A stretch of 64,000 nt of DNA from Christensenella minuta. GTDB lineage: Bacteria > Bacillota > Clostridia > Christensenellales > Christensenellaceae. The position numbers and the translations under genes were made by a program. The notes under the pieces were generated by a model that was not told the origin of the DNA, ran no database searches, and saw only the letters and a program-made list of their open reading frames with translations. The stretch's first letter is position 1, and every line of letters starts with the position of its first letter. The DNA lies in contig NZ_CP029256.1 in NCBI RefSeq assembly GCF_003628755.1, forward strand, positions 763,585 through 827,584, read 5' to 3'. This document shows, piece after piece, positions 34,168-42,815 of this stretch.

Positions 34168-34386
34168 CTAGTTTCTTTTTGTAAAAAGTCCCATAAACCA
34201 TTCCTTAATCATCAGGCGGATATCCGGGCGCGAACCGAGGAAAGCGCCGACCCCCACGCACAGCGCAATCAAAATAGTTGCCCAAAATCCGATGGTTAGG
34301 AACAGAATTGCAACGAGCAGACCAATTATAATCCCCCAAAACAATCCGCTGTTCTCGCCATACCATTCAAAAAATTTATCTTTCAT
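34168..34386 (-). CDS. DUF2273 small membrane protein
   Basis: The 72-residue protein has two close hydrophobic helices (about 13-33 and 35-50) and a basic C-terminus ending KEWFMGLFTKRN. DUF2273 proteins usually stand beside Asp23 and AmaP genes, as here (amaP ends 18 nt upstream). The trio is linked to envelope homeostasis; the molecular function of DUF2273 is unknown. Confidence 0.85.
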   Translation of the reverse strand: MKDKFFEWYGENSGLFWGIIIGLLVAILFLTIGFWATILIALCVGVGAFLGSRPDIRLMIKEWFMGLFTKRN

Positions 34387-34404
34387 TCCCGCGCCTCCGA
34401 TTTA

Positions 34405-34959
34405 TCAGGAAAGTTTTGCGGAATTTTCTTTCAAGCCAGTCACCATAATTTTTGTTTCATTTACCGCAATTCCGGTATGCTGCTGGATATAAGCCGAAAG
34501 TCCCGCCTGCAGCTCTTTTGTTACAGCAGGAATATCGACATCGGGAAGCACACAAATGTCAATGGCCAGATCGAGCGTATCTTCATGTGAGACAACATTT
34601 GTCCGCAGCCCCTTTACATCCTTGTTCTCATGGACATACCGTTCTACGAGTTCCTCGATCGCTTTTACGGTAATCAGTATATTACCGCTTTCAAACGACG
34701 CAACCTTTGCCGTTTTCGGCGCGGGAGCTTTTCCCGTTCCAAAGAACATCAGCATAAAGCTCACGATAATAACGACCACCGCGATGACGGCATATAGCAC
34801 CTTAAACCAAATAGAGCCGTTCAGGACCGTATTTGTAAAATCCGACAAATTGCTGCCCGGGATAAGGCCGCCAAGTGTTGCGAGTATAAATCCGCATAAC
34901 GCAATGACAGCAATGAGATAGATTGTCAGGACGACACGAGTCCCCACCTTCATTTTCAT
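34405..34959 (-). CDS. amaP: Alkaline shock response membrane anchor protein AmaP
   Basis: The 184-residue protein has two membrane helices (about 8-30 and 48-70), followed by a soluble Asp23-like domain (about 85-175, with VKAIEELVERYVHEN and VSHEDTLDLAIDICVLPDVDIP). AmaP tethers Asp23 to the membrane in staphylococci. ATG 34959 is preferred because GGAGG lies 8 nt upstream; a TTG at 34974 has no ribosome site. Confidence 0.88.
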   Translation of the reverse strand: MKMKVGTRVVLTIYLIAVIALCGFILATLGGLIPGSNLSDFTNTVLNGSIWFKVLYAVIAVVVIIVSFMLMFFGTGKAPAPKTAKVASFESGNILITVKAIEELVERYVHENKDVKGLRTNVVSHEDTLDLAIDICVLPDVDIPAVTKELQAGLSAYIQQHTGIAVNETKIMVTGLKENSAKLS

Positions 34960-35002
34960 ATGTTTTTCCTCCAAACGATAGTACCGAATAAAGACTTACT
35001 GA

Positions 35003-35031
35003 ATATACCCGGCCTAGTAGACCGGGTATAT
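35003..35031 (-). other. Hairpin between asp23 and amaP
   Basis: A 10-bp perfect stem, ATATACCCGG with CCGGGTATAT and a 9-nt loop, lies in the 127-nt gap between the asp23 stop and the amaP start. No T-run follows on the minus strand, so it may be a partial terminator or mRNA-stability element that sets the level of amaP below that of asp23. Confidence 0.5.
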
Positions 35032-35086
35032 TGGACTTTATGCTTGAACTAAGCACAGAACCTGTCCGCCGTTTGCGGGCTGCGTT

Positions 35087-35539
35087 TTATTTTACTCTGG
35101 GCGCTTTTTCCGGCTTTTCTTCTTTGGGTTCCTTTTCTTTGCGCACGGACGCACCCTGCTCTTTAAACTTGATGCCCTGTACATTCAGATTGACTTCCAC
35201 AACTTTAAGTCCCGTCATGGTCTCGATCGCCTTCATCACCGCCATCTGGATATTCTGAGCAATTTCGGGAACGGGAGTGCCGTATTCTACGACGATGGCG
35301 ATATCAACCGCGACCTCTTCCGTACCGACCTCAACTTTGATACCCTTGGAAAGATTCTTCCGTCCGAGCAGTTCTGTAAAGCCATCAACAAAACCGCCGC
35401 TCATACCTGCAACGCCCGGGATGTCAACTGCCGCAAGACCTGCGATTGTTGCGATCACTTCGTTTGCGAATGTAATCGTACCGTTACTTTCCTTTTTAAC
35501 CGCGCTTGTATCCTGTGTGCTCAGTTTTGTGTCTGCCAT
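35087..35539 (-). CDS. Asp23/Gls24 family envelope stress response protein
   Basis: The 150-residue protein has the Asp23 core: NGTITFANEVIATIAGLAAVDIPGVAGMSGG, KGIKVEVGTEEVAVDIAIVVEYG and VNLNVQGIKF, then a Lys/Glu-rich tail. Asp23 proteins are abundant, sit under the membrane through AmaP and respond to alkaline and envelope stress. GGAGGCGAT lies before the ATG. A possible sigma-B-like promoter lies upstream (35579-35604). Confidence 0.92.
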   Translation of the reverse strand: MADTKLSTQDTSAVKKESNGTITFANEVIATIAGLAAVDIPGVAGMSGGFVDGFTELLGRKNLSKGIKVEVGTEEVAVDIAIVVEYGTPVPEIAQNIQMAVMKAIETMTGLKVVEVNLNVQGIKFKEQGASVRKEKEPKEEKPEKAPRVK

Positions 35540-35578
35540 AATTAAATCGCCTCCGATTCATTTTTATATAAAGCATTT

Positions 35579-35604
35579 ATACCCCAAACGTTTTATGAAA
35601 AAAC
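35579..35604 (-). promoter_or_regulatory. Possible alternative-sigma (sigma-B-like) promoter of asp23
   Basis: On the minus strand GTTTTT (35604-35599) and GGGTAT (35584-35579) are 14 nt apart. This resembles the sigma-B pattern GTTTAA-N12-15-GGGTAT, about 40 nt before the asp23 ATG. The -35 matches at 4 of 6 positions only, and the presence of sigma-B in this organism is unknown. Confidence 0.3.
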
Positions 35605-35623
35605 ATATTTGTGATAAATAGCT

Positions 35624-36181
35624 TTATACGCGTTCCATATACTCCCCTGTCCTGGTGTCAATACGGATTTTATCGCCTGTATCAATGAAGAGAGGAACCA
35701 TAATCTTTGCGCCTGTTTCCATAATAGCAGGCTTGTTACCGGCGGTTGCTGTATCACCTTTGAAACCGGGCTCGGTCTCCGTGATCGTGAGTTCGACAAA
35801 GTTCGGAGGTTCAACAGAGAACGCTTCCCCTTTGAAGAACTTGATCGTTACATTCATATTTTCCGTAATATAGGGCAGCGCGTCCTCTACCTTATCATGG
35901 TTCAAAGGAAGTTGCTCGTATGTCTCGGTATCCATGAAATAATAGAGCTCTCCGTCCGAATACAGATACTGCATTTCCTTTCGGTCGATATGCGCTTTGG
36001 GGAATTTTTCCGTCGGATTGAACGTACGTTCCAAAACGTTCCCGGTGACGACGTTTTTGATCTTTGTACGCACAAACGCCGCACCCTTCCCCGGCTTTAC
36101 GTGCTGGAAGTCAACAATGACCCACACCTGTCCGTCTATCTCCACTGTCATGCCTTTTCTGAATTCTCCGGCTGAAACCAT
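35624..36181 (-). CDS. efp: Elongation factor P
   Basis: The 185-residue protein has the three-domain EF-P plan. The exposed loop is [10 protein letters not shown] with Lys32 at its tip, the position modified in many bacteria. It relieves ribosome stalling at polyproline. No epmA/earP-type modification gene is close. The pepP-like gene lies 18 nt upstream, a common Firmicutes pairing. Confidence 0.96.
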   Translation of the reverse strand: MVSAGEFRKGMTVEIDGQVWVIVDFQHVKPGKGAAFVRTKIKNVVTGNVLERTFNPTEKFPKAHIDRKEMQYLYSDGELYYFMDTETYEQLPLNHDKVEDALPYITENMNVTIKFFKGEAFSVEPPNFVELTITETEPGFKGDTATAGNKPAIMETGAKIMVPLFIDTGDKIRIDTRTGEYMERV

Positions 36182-36199
36182 GCAACCATACCTCCTGTT

Positions 36200-37255
36200 T
36201 TATAACAAAATTAAATCTTTCGTAAATGTATAAGCACTGCCCTGTCCGCCAATATGCATGTCTTCAATCCGTACGCCGCCTATTCCCGGAATGTAGATAC
36301 CAGGCTCCACGGTGTATACCATATTTTCTTCGAGGACAGAAGAAGTGCGCGGGTTCAAAACGGGAAGCTCGTGAATGAACCGTCCCACTCCATGCCCGGT
36401 GCCGTGGTCGTAATACTCGCCATACCCATGGCCCGCAATGATATCCCGCGCAATCGCGTCAACCGCGAGCGTATCGGCGCCCGGAACTGCCGCAACAGCC
36501 GCACTTTCCTGCGCATGCTTAACTATATCATATATTTTTTTTCGTTGTCCGTCAATATTTCCGATACCGAAAGTACGTGTCATATCGGAACAATATCCCT
36601 GGTAGCGGCAGCCAAAATCGATCGTAAGCAAATCGCCCTCATGTAATTGATATCCGGATGGAGTCGCGTGCGGCAGTGCCGAATTGAGGCCTGCGGCCAC
36701 GATTGTCGGAAAAGCGAGATCCATCCCCTGCCGCTGCATGCGGTATTCCAGCTCCGCGCGAACATCGAGTTCGCTTACGCCGGGCTTAATAAACGGAAGC
36801 GTCTCAGTTAAGGCAACCTCATTCGCCTTTGCCGCTTTTTTTATTTTAGCCAGTTCGTCCTCCGTCTTCACCATGCGCAGCACCAAAAGATTCTCCGCGA
36901 TATCGACATAGCTGTAATAGGGCTCGAATGTTCCTTGGTACCCCTCGAACACCCTAACCGTTACGTCGTCTTTTTCGATGCCCAGTGTCCGGATCGAGTT
37001 TCCGGAAAGGTACTCGTTTATTTTAGGCAGACGATCCCCGCCGCCTGTCATGATGACTTCCGCATTTTTTACTTCCATACGAGCCTGCTCCACATAGCGG
37101 AAATCAGTGAAAAAATACGCCCCTGCTGCCGTAATCAGAAGTTGCGAACAATCTCCTGAAAAATTTGTCGCATAGGCAACGTTCTGTACGGATGAAAGAA
37201 GATAGGCATCCGCTTTATCCGTGTTTCTGATTGCTTCAATGATGTTTTGATTCAT
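36200..37255 (-). CDS. Xaa-Pro aminopeptidase (M24 family)
   Basis: The 351-residue protein has an N-terminal creatinase-like domain and a C-terminal pita-bread domain with metal ligands in DFGCRYQGYCSDMTRTF (two Asp), GHGVGRFIHE (His), TVEPGIYIPG (Glu) and GGVRIEDM (Glu). It removes N-terminal residues ahead of proline. The start overlaps the end of the endonuclease-IV-like gene by 20 nt. It precedes efp. Confidence 0.93.
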   Translation of the reverse strand: MNQNIIEAIRNTDKADAYLLSSVQNVAYATNFSGDCSQLLITAAGAYFFTDFRYVEQARMEVKNAEVIMTGGGDRLPKINEYLSGNSIRTLGIEKDDVTVRVFEGYQGTFEPYYSYVDIAENLLVLRMVKTEDELAKIKKAAKANEVALTETLPFIKPGVSELDVRAELEYRMQRQGMDLAFPTIVAAGLNSALPHATPSGYQLHEGDLLTIDFGCRYQGYCSDMTRTFGIGNIDGQRKKIYDIVKHAQESAAVAAVPGADTLAVDAIARDIIAGHGYGEYYDHGTGHGVGRFIHELPVLNPRTSSVLEENMVYTVEPGIYIPGIGGVRIEDMHIGGQGSAYTFTKDLILL

Positions 37256-38105
37256 ATGATGCTTCCTCGTACATTCGTTTCATTTCTACCGCATCTTTAG
37301 CCTGCGTGCCGCTCGATTCGCAGATAATGACAGGTTCCATTTTCAGGTCGGCCTTTAGCAGTTCTGCCAAAGGCTCAAAAAACGGACCCCACGTGTTATC
37401 TTCAAAGGTAAGATGCATCTTTTCGCCCTTATCCGTGTATTGGATATGGGAAAAATGGACGTGCATTTTATGCGTTTTTTCTTCTCCGGCGCTGTTTTTA
37501 AGGCTCTCTAAAACGGCGGCATAATCCTCTTTCGTTTGTATCCCGCCGAGCGTTCGCGCATTCAGGTGCCCAAAATCAATAGCTGGATAGATGCAGTCGT
37601 CAAGCTGCGCCATGATGCCAACCTCGTCAAGGTCGGCGATCTGGCCTAACTTACCCATGGTCTCCGCGCAATAGATAAAATTATCATATCCCTCACTCCG
37701 GAGGATAGAAAGGATTTTTTTCAAATTTTCACATACGTTTTCAAACGCAACCCGCCGATCCATTTTCGCACAGGATCCGGGGTGGAATACAATCCGTTCT
37801 GCGCCGAGAAACCCCGCCGCAACTGTTGATTCACGAAAATAGGAAAGGTTTTTTCCGAACTTTTCCGGATCACTGTTTGCAAGGTTGATGTAATAAGGCG
37901 CATGTACGCTCACGGCGACCCCGTATTTTTCCGCCTGGCCGCGAATTTTGGCGGCAGTATCTTCCCTGAGCTTTACCCCCCTGCCAAAAGAGTATTCAAA
38001 TGCGTTCAATCCCTGCTCGTAAAGCCACAGGGGCGCTTCATAGGTATGCTTGTGCCCTTCGTCGTAAAAGGCCTGAGAGTTGCCTGCAGGGCCAAATCTA
38101 ATCAT
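37236..38105 (-). CDS. Endonuclease IV-family TIM-barrel protein
   Basis: The 289-residue protein shows most metal-site segments of endonuclease IV: VHAPYYINLA (His69-like), VFHPGS (His109-like), AETMG (Glu145-like), DFGHLNA (Asp179/His182-like), HVHFSH (His216-like) and ICES (Glu261-like). The segment after HFSHIQYTDKGEKMHLTF departs from the NDSK-DRH pattern of true Nfo. It may be an AP endonuclease or a related hydrolase or isomerase. It overlaps the U32 gene start by 4 nt and the pepP-like gene by 20 nt. Confidence 0.78.
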   Translation of the reverse strand: MIRFGPAGNSQAFYDEGHKHTYEAPLWLYEQGLNAFEYSFGRGVKLREDTAAKIRGQAEKYGVAVSVHAPYYINLANSDPEKFGKNLSYFRESTVAAGFLGAERIVFHPGSCAKMDRRVAFENVCENLKKILSILRSEGYDNFIYCAETMGKLGQIADLDEVGIMAQLDDCIYPAIDFGHLNARTLGGIQTKEDYAAVLESLKNSAGEEKTHKMHVHFSHIQYTDKGEKMHLTFEDNTWGPFFEPLAELLKADLKMEPVIICESSGTQAKDAVEMKRMYEEASYESKHH

Positions 38106-39331
38106 AACCTTCCCCTTTCATCCTGTCTGCGCAGAAGATCGCCCGGCCGCAGCGCATACGGACAATTGATCCTTACATGCTGCTGTGGATGCGGCGCGCT
38201 TTCCTGCTCTGTGCCATTCATATCGTAAATAAACTGCACCGTAAAGGACGCGTTTTCAAAATATGGAGAAAGCACCTCCAGAGTTTCTCCTATACTGAAT
38301 TTATTACGCTGCTCGACCTCCAAGACGCCGGAACGCGGCACGGAAATCACTTTTCCCGTAAAGGTATAGGCCCGCGGATCAACGGTGCGCTGCGTATCCT
38401 GCCCTTCCTGGTGAGGATTTCCAAAATAAAAACCCGTGGTAAAGCCTCGTGAAGCAGACTTAACCAATTCGTCTTTTAGACTCTTATCGAAGCGATAACC
38501 CTGCGGATCACTTTCATATTTGTCGATTGCACGGCGGTATGCATGCACGACCGATGCAACGTAATAAGCTGATTTCATCCGCCCTTCAATTTTGAAGCTC
38601 GTAATTCCGGCTTCCGCCAGCTCTGGAATGTGCTCAATCATCATCAAATCGCGCGAATTCATGATATAAGTACCCTGATTATCCTCCATGACGGGAAAAT
38701 ACTGCCCCTCATATCCTTTCTCATAGAGGTAATATTCCCAGCGGCAAGGCTGCGCGCATGCGCCGCGGTTCCCGCTTCGCCCCGTGAGAACAGAACTTAA
38801 AAGACAGCGCCCGGAGTGGGCAATACACATCGATCCGTGAACGAATGCCTCCAGTTCCAGATCACCCGGGACCTTTTGGCGCATTTCTGCGATTTCCGCA
38901 AGTGAAACCTCGCGCGATAAAACGATACGGCTGGCGCCGCGTTCATGCCAAAAAGAAGCAGACAAATAATTAGTCGTATTTGCCTGCGTGCTTATATGGA
39001 TGGAGAGCGGAATACGGAACTTACTTATCAGCTGCAAAACCGCCGGATCGGTTGCGATTACCGCATCCACGCCAATCTCCGCAAGATAACGAAGATAAGG
39101 CGCGAGCTCAGTCAGATCGCGGTTCCAAAGCACCGAATTCACTGTGATATATAGTTTTTTTCCCTGTGCGTGCGTCACCTGAACCGCCCGCCGCAGGCCG
39201 TCTTCCGTAAAATTGTCAGCAAAGGCTCGAAGACCATACTGTTTTCCGGCCATATACACCGCGTCCGCGCCAAAATAAAGGGCTGTTTCAAGCGTCTCGA
39301 GATTCCCGGCCGGGGCAAGCAATTCGATCAT
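38102..39331 (-). CDS. U32-family peptidase-like protein, probable tRNA uridine hydroxylation factor (TrhP-like)
   Basis: The 409-residue protein begins with the U32 signature ELLAPAGNLETLETALYFGADAVY and contains a cysteine quartet Cys169, 176, 192, 196 (GSMCIAHSGRC, ACAQPCRW) expected to bind an iron-sulphur cluster. A C-terminal beta-barrel domain follows (about 325-409). In Bacillus, YrrN/YrrO of this family make 5-hydroxyuridine at the tRNA wobble position, and they lie beside mltG (yrrL) as here. That role is inferred by homology and context. Confidence 0.85.
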   Translation of the reverse strand: MIELLAPAGNLETLETALYFGADAVYMAGKQYGLRAFADNFTEDGLRRAVQVTHAQGKKLYITVNSVLWNRDLTELAPYLRYLAEIGVDAVIATDPAVLQLISKFRIPLSIHISTQANTTNYLSASFWHERGASRIVLSREVSLAEIAEMRQKVPGDLELEAFVHGSMCIAHSGRCLLSSVLTGRSGNRGACAQPCRWEYYLYEKGYEGQYFPVMEDNQGTYIMNSRDLMMIEHIPELAEAGITSFKIEGRMKSAYYVASVVHAYRRAIDKYESDPQGYRFDKSLKDELVKSASRGFTTGFYFGNPHQEGQDTQRTVDPRAYTFTGKVISVPRSGVLEVEQRNKFSIGETLEVLSPYFENASFTVQFIYDMNGTEQESAPHPQQHVRINCPYALRPGDLLRRQDERGRL

Positions 39332-40629
39332 TGTCCGCCGGCCGCCTTTGCTGAGGCTTCGGCGTCAATGCGGGCCCATTCGTCCTGCCACTGGGCTTTC
39401 AGAGCTTCAAGCTCTTCATTGGTATGTACGAATTCCATTTCACCCTTTTCAATATCCGTCGCAAGGAAGTAATAGTACTGGTCGCCGTCCTGCATCAGGG
39501 CTTCATCCGGATACAGCGCCGCCTCAATAGCCGCCCGTCCCGGATTACCGATCGGTCCGGCGGGCAATCCCTGCGTACCGGCTCCGTTCCACTTTGTATT
39601 ATAGGGCGTCGGCGTTGTCAGTTCGCTGTCAATCAGGTTAAGACGGCCTGTAATCCCGAGTCCATAGGCCTGCGTTGCGTCGGAATCGAGATATCCGAAA
39701 TTCTCCCTGTCGTTCAACCTGTTGTGGAAGACCGCCGAAACCTTGGCAAAATAATCAGTGCTTGAGGCTTCGCGCTCAATAATGGAAGCGAGCGTTACCA
39801 TATCATCGACAGACATCCCCAGCTCTTCCGCACGTTCCTGATACGTCAACTCTTCTCCCTCCTTCTTCATGGAGAGAATTTTGCTGAACTGATCGAGTTG
39901 CTTCCTGATGAGGTCTTCCTCAGTTGCACTCGTAAGGTACCGGTAAGTATCGGGTGCCAGATATCCTTCCAGGAGATAATACCGGCGCTGGTCAGCGGGA
40001 CGCGCATCGTCCTTTGCCTTTGCTTCGGCAAGGAAGGGATATTCGTTCACAAAATCACCGCCTGTTTTGGCAAGCTCCAGATAATGGTCCGTATTCTTTA
40101 GAATCCCATAATTCTCGACCAGTTTTTTTCCGTATTCCTCCACGGTTCGGCCTTCAATGAACTGGATGTCGATCTCGGCATCGGCAACATTTCCCTCCTG
40201 AAGCGTATAGACGATATCGTCAAACGTCATATCAGGAGACAGTTCATAGGTGCCGGCTTTGAGTTTGGAAGACATGTCGGAAAAGTCCACATACAACTTA
40301 AACACCTGCTTATTGCGGATCAAGTTGTTCTCATAAAGGATATCCGCAATGGTGCTCAAGGAAGAATTTTTAGGAATCTCCACTTCGATCCTCGTGGAGT
40401 CGTTTGCGTCGACCGGGTCAAAATAATGCTCTTTGACATAATTGACTACACCAAATACAATCAGAACTACTATGGAGAGACTGATGATAAATGTCAAAAA
40501 CGGCCGCAGTTTATTCCATACTGATTTGGAAGACGGTTTTTTCTTCGGTTTTTTTCCGTTGGACAGCACCGCGGGCCTGTCAAGGTCCATGTCCCTGTCC
40601 ACATACGGATTTTCCAGTTTTTTTGCCAA
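39328..40629 (-). CDS. mltG: Endolytic murein transglycosylase MltG
   Basis: The 433-residue protein has a cytoplasmic N-terminus, one membrane helix (about 43-65), a LysM-like region (SSLSTIADILYENNLIRNKQVF) and the YceG domain with catalytic Glu in LASIIEREA and the TPYNTKWNGAGTQGLPAGPI motif. It cuts nascent glycan strands and limits their length. The C-terminus is Ala/Asp-rich. Its stop overlaps the U32 start by 4 nt. Confidence 0.95.
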   Translation of the reverse strand: MAKKLENPYVDRDMDLDRPAVLSNGKKPKKKPSSKSVWNKLRPFLTFIISLSIVVLIVFGVVNYVKEHYFDPVDANDSTRIEVEIPKNSSLSTIADILYENNLIRNKQVFKLYVDFSDMSSKLKAGTYELSPDMTFDDIVYTLQEGNVADAEIDIQFIEGRTVEEYGKKLVENYGILKNTDHYLELAKTGGDFVNEYPFLAEAKAKDDARPADQRRYYLLEGYLAPDTYRYLTSATEEDLIRKQLDQFSKILSMKKEGEELTYQERAEELGMSVDDMVTLASIIEREASSTDYFAKVSAVFHNRLNDRENFGYLDSDATQAYGLGITGRLNLIDSELTTPTPYNTKWNGAGTQGLPAGPIGNPGRAAIEAALYPDEALMQDGDQYYYFLATDIEKGEMEFVHTNEELEALKAQWQDEWARIDAEASAKAAGGQ

Positions 40630-40648
40630 GGGCGTTCACTCCTGTGTG

Positions 40649-41002
40649 TCAGTCTTCGTCAAACATGTTTGCGCCAACGTCGCAAGCGTCTCCTATAATT
40701 TTATAGACATCCGAAACCAGCGTATTGAACTTATATTCGGCGGAGAAAAACTCGGTAATTTTTGGATTGAATTGAAGCACTTCCCCCATTTTTTGGATTT
40801 TTTCCATCAGCTCGGGAGCTGGTTCCTGTCCGGTCAGGTAGGCGGCCTGCGCTTCAAATTGGAGCTTTTTATAATCCTTTATCATCCGTTTGTTCTGCTC
40901 ATCCTCATAGACTTCGTCTTTGATTCTGTCGTACGCTTTATATTCGTCGCTTTGCTTGATTAGCCCCGCAAGCTCATTCGCCTTATCATAAACGTTTACC
41001 AT
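40649..41002 (-). CDS. YlbF/YmcA family regulator
   Basis: The 117-residue all-helical protein matches the YlbF/YmcA/YheA family (VYDKANELAGLIKQSDEYKAY and YKKLQFEAQAAYLTGQE). In Bacillus subtilis YlbF, YmcA and YaaT (the Y-complex) modulate RNase Y and mRNA processing. Placement next to rnj suggests an RNA-processing role, which is inference. It lies 16 nt after the rnj stop. Confidence 0.85.
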   Translation of the reverse strand: MVNVYDKANELAGLIKQSDEYKAYDRIKDEVYEDEQNKRMIKDYKKLQFEAQAAYLTGQEPAPELMEKIQKMGEVLQFNPKITEFFSAEYKFNTLVSDVYKIIGDACDVGANMFDED

Positions 41003-41018
41003 AAACTAATCCCTTCTA

Positions 41019-42740
41019 TTATACCTCGATGATGATCGGCAGAATCATTGGGCTTCTCTGCGTCATATCGTAAAGGTAATTTGAAATTTCCTTTTTGATG
41101 GAGCTCTTGAGCGTCGACCAGTCAGAAAGACCGTTTGCATTGCAATGTGCAACGATGTCAATCACAAGGTCGCGCGCATGGTCAAGCAGGTCTTCAGATT
41201 CCTTCATATAGACAAAACCCCGCGAAACGATATCCGGAGCGGCCAGAAGCTCTCCCGTTTCGCTCGAAGTCGTCACTACGATGATGAACAAACCATCCGA
41301 AGAAAGCTGCTTCCTGTCGCGCAGTACCACATTGCCCACGTCTCCGATGCCAAGGCCGTCAATGAGCACGCTGCCCGATTGTACGGTATCCTTCTGTACG
41401 CCGACCTTGCGGTTAAGTTCAATTACAGACCCGATTTCCGGAATAAAGATATTTTTTTTCTTGATTCCCATTTTTTCCGCCAGAGCGGCATGCTTATACA
41501 GGTGCCTGTATTCGCCGTGCACTGGGATAAAGAATTTCGGTTTTACAAGGGAAAGCATCAGCTTCAGTTCCTCTTCGCAGGCGTGGCCGGAAACATGTAC
41601 CATATCAACCGAATCGTTGATTACACTTGCCCCCTTGCGGTACAGCATATTAATAACATCCGATACGTAGCGTTCGTTTCCCGGAATAGGCGAAGCAGAG
41701 ATGATGACCAGATCGCCTTCCTTGACGCTGAGCTTCGCATGCTGCCCTGTTGCCATGCGCACAAGGCCGGACATTGTTTCGCCCTGGCTGCCCGTGGTCA
41801 GGATAACCACTTGATTGTCGCGCAGCTTTTTAAGTTCGTCAAAGCTGACAAACATGTCTTCATCCACATTCAGATACCCAAGTTCGCGCGTGACATTCAC
41901 AATCTTAATCATGCTTCGCCCGGAAAGGCATATTTTCCGGTTAAAAATACGCGCAACATCGATTACCTGCTGAATCCTGTGAACATTGGAAGCAAAGGAA
42001 GCCACGACAATTCTCCCTTTCGCCTGGCGGAAGTAATTGACGAACGTTTCCCCTACCTGACTCTCAGACATCGTAAACCCGGGTCGCTCTGCGTTCGTAC
42101 TGTCAGACATCAGGGCGAGAACGCCTTTCTTCCCAAATTCCGCGAAACGCGAAAGCTCCATGACCTCTCCGCATGCGGGCGTAAGATCAATTTTAAAATC
42201 GCCAGTATGGACGATCGTCCCAATCGGCGTCGTGATTGCGAGCGCCATTGCATCGTCAATGGAATGGCTGACATGGATATACTCGACCGTAAATACGCCC
42301 GCCTTGATCTTATCGCCGTTTTTCACAATGTGGATTTCCGGCTCGACCCCGGGATGCTCGGTAAGCTTCGCTTCAATCAGGGCCATTGTAAGCGTGGAGC
42401 CATAAAGCGGGACATTCAGGGATTGCATCACATACGGCACGCCGCCAATATGGTCTTCATGCCCGTGAGTAAAGAAAATCCCCTTGATTTTCTGTGCGTT
42501 CTTTTGCAGGTACGCCGTATCTGCAATAACATAGTCAACGCCCAGCATTTCCTCGCGCGGAAACATCATACCCGCGTCGATTACGATGATATCGTTTTCA
42601 AATTCGATCACCGTCATATTTTTGCCGATTTCGCCAATTCCCCCCAGGGGAATAATTTTGACCGATGGCGCCGGAGCTTTTGTCTTATTGTTTTGCTGCC
42701 TTTGCCTCGGCATTTTACTTTTATTATTATTATTTTCCAA
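41019..42740 (-). CDS. rnj: Ribonuclease J
   Basis: The 573-residue protein has a basic Asn/Gln-rich N-terminal tail (1-25), a metallo-beta-lactamase core with His92-x-His94-x-Asp96-His97 (FFTHGHEDHIGG), and the beta-CASP segment (ALMSDSTNAERPGFTMSE, HVSGHACEEEL). The C-terminal domain is present. It has 5'-3' exonuclease and endonuclease activity on mRNA and rRNA precursors. A promoter lies at 42787-42795. Confidence 0.96.
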   Translation of the reverse strand: MENNNNKSKMPRQRQQNNKTKAPAPSVKIIPLGGIGEIGKNMTVIEFENDIIVIDAGMMFPREEMLGVDYVIADTAYLQKNAQKIKGIFFTHGHEDHIGGVPYVMQSLNVPLYGSTLTMALIEAKLTEHPGVEPEIHIVKNGDKIKAGVFTVEYIHVSHSIDDAMALAITTPIGTIVHTGDFKIDLTPACGEVMELSRFAEFGKKGVLALMSDSTNAERPGFTMSESQVGETFVNYFRQAKGRIVVASFASNVHRIQQVIDVARIFNRKICLSGRSMIKIVNVTRELGYLNVDEDMFVSFDELKKLRDNQVVILTTGSQGETMSGLVRMATGQHAKLSVKEGDLVIISASPIPGNERYVSDVINMLYRKGASVINDSVDMVHVSGHACEEELKLMLSLVKPKFFIPVHGEYRHLYKHAALAEKMGIKKKNIFIPEIGSVIELNRKVGVQKDTVQSGSVLIDGLGIGDVGNVVLRDRKQLSSDGLFIIVVTTSSETGELLAAPDIVSRGFVYMKESEDLLDHARDLVIDIVAHCNANGLSDWSTLKSSIKKEISNYLYDMTQRSPMILPIIIEV

Positions 42741-42786
42741 AATCTCTCTATCTCTCTTTTCTAATATCTGCTGTCTTCTTTAATTC

Positions 42787-42795
42787 ATTATACCA
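42787..42795 (-). promoter_or_regulatory. Extended -10 promoter of the rnj operon
   Basis: On the minus strand TGGTATAAT is a perfect extended -10, 46 nt before the rnj ATG, in the gap after hslU. No strong -35 is visible. Confidence 0.55.
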
Positions 42796-42815
42796 TAAAT
42801 ATGCGGCATACGCAT

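Noticed and set aside
41145-42764. 539-codon plus-strand frame opposite rnj
   Set aside because: It mirrors the RNase J gene almost end to end; rnj has full catalytic motifs and a promoter, while the opposite product is rich in His, Arg and Asn with no domain.
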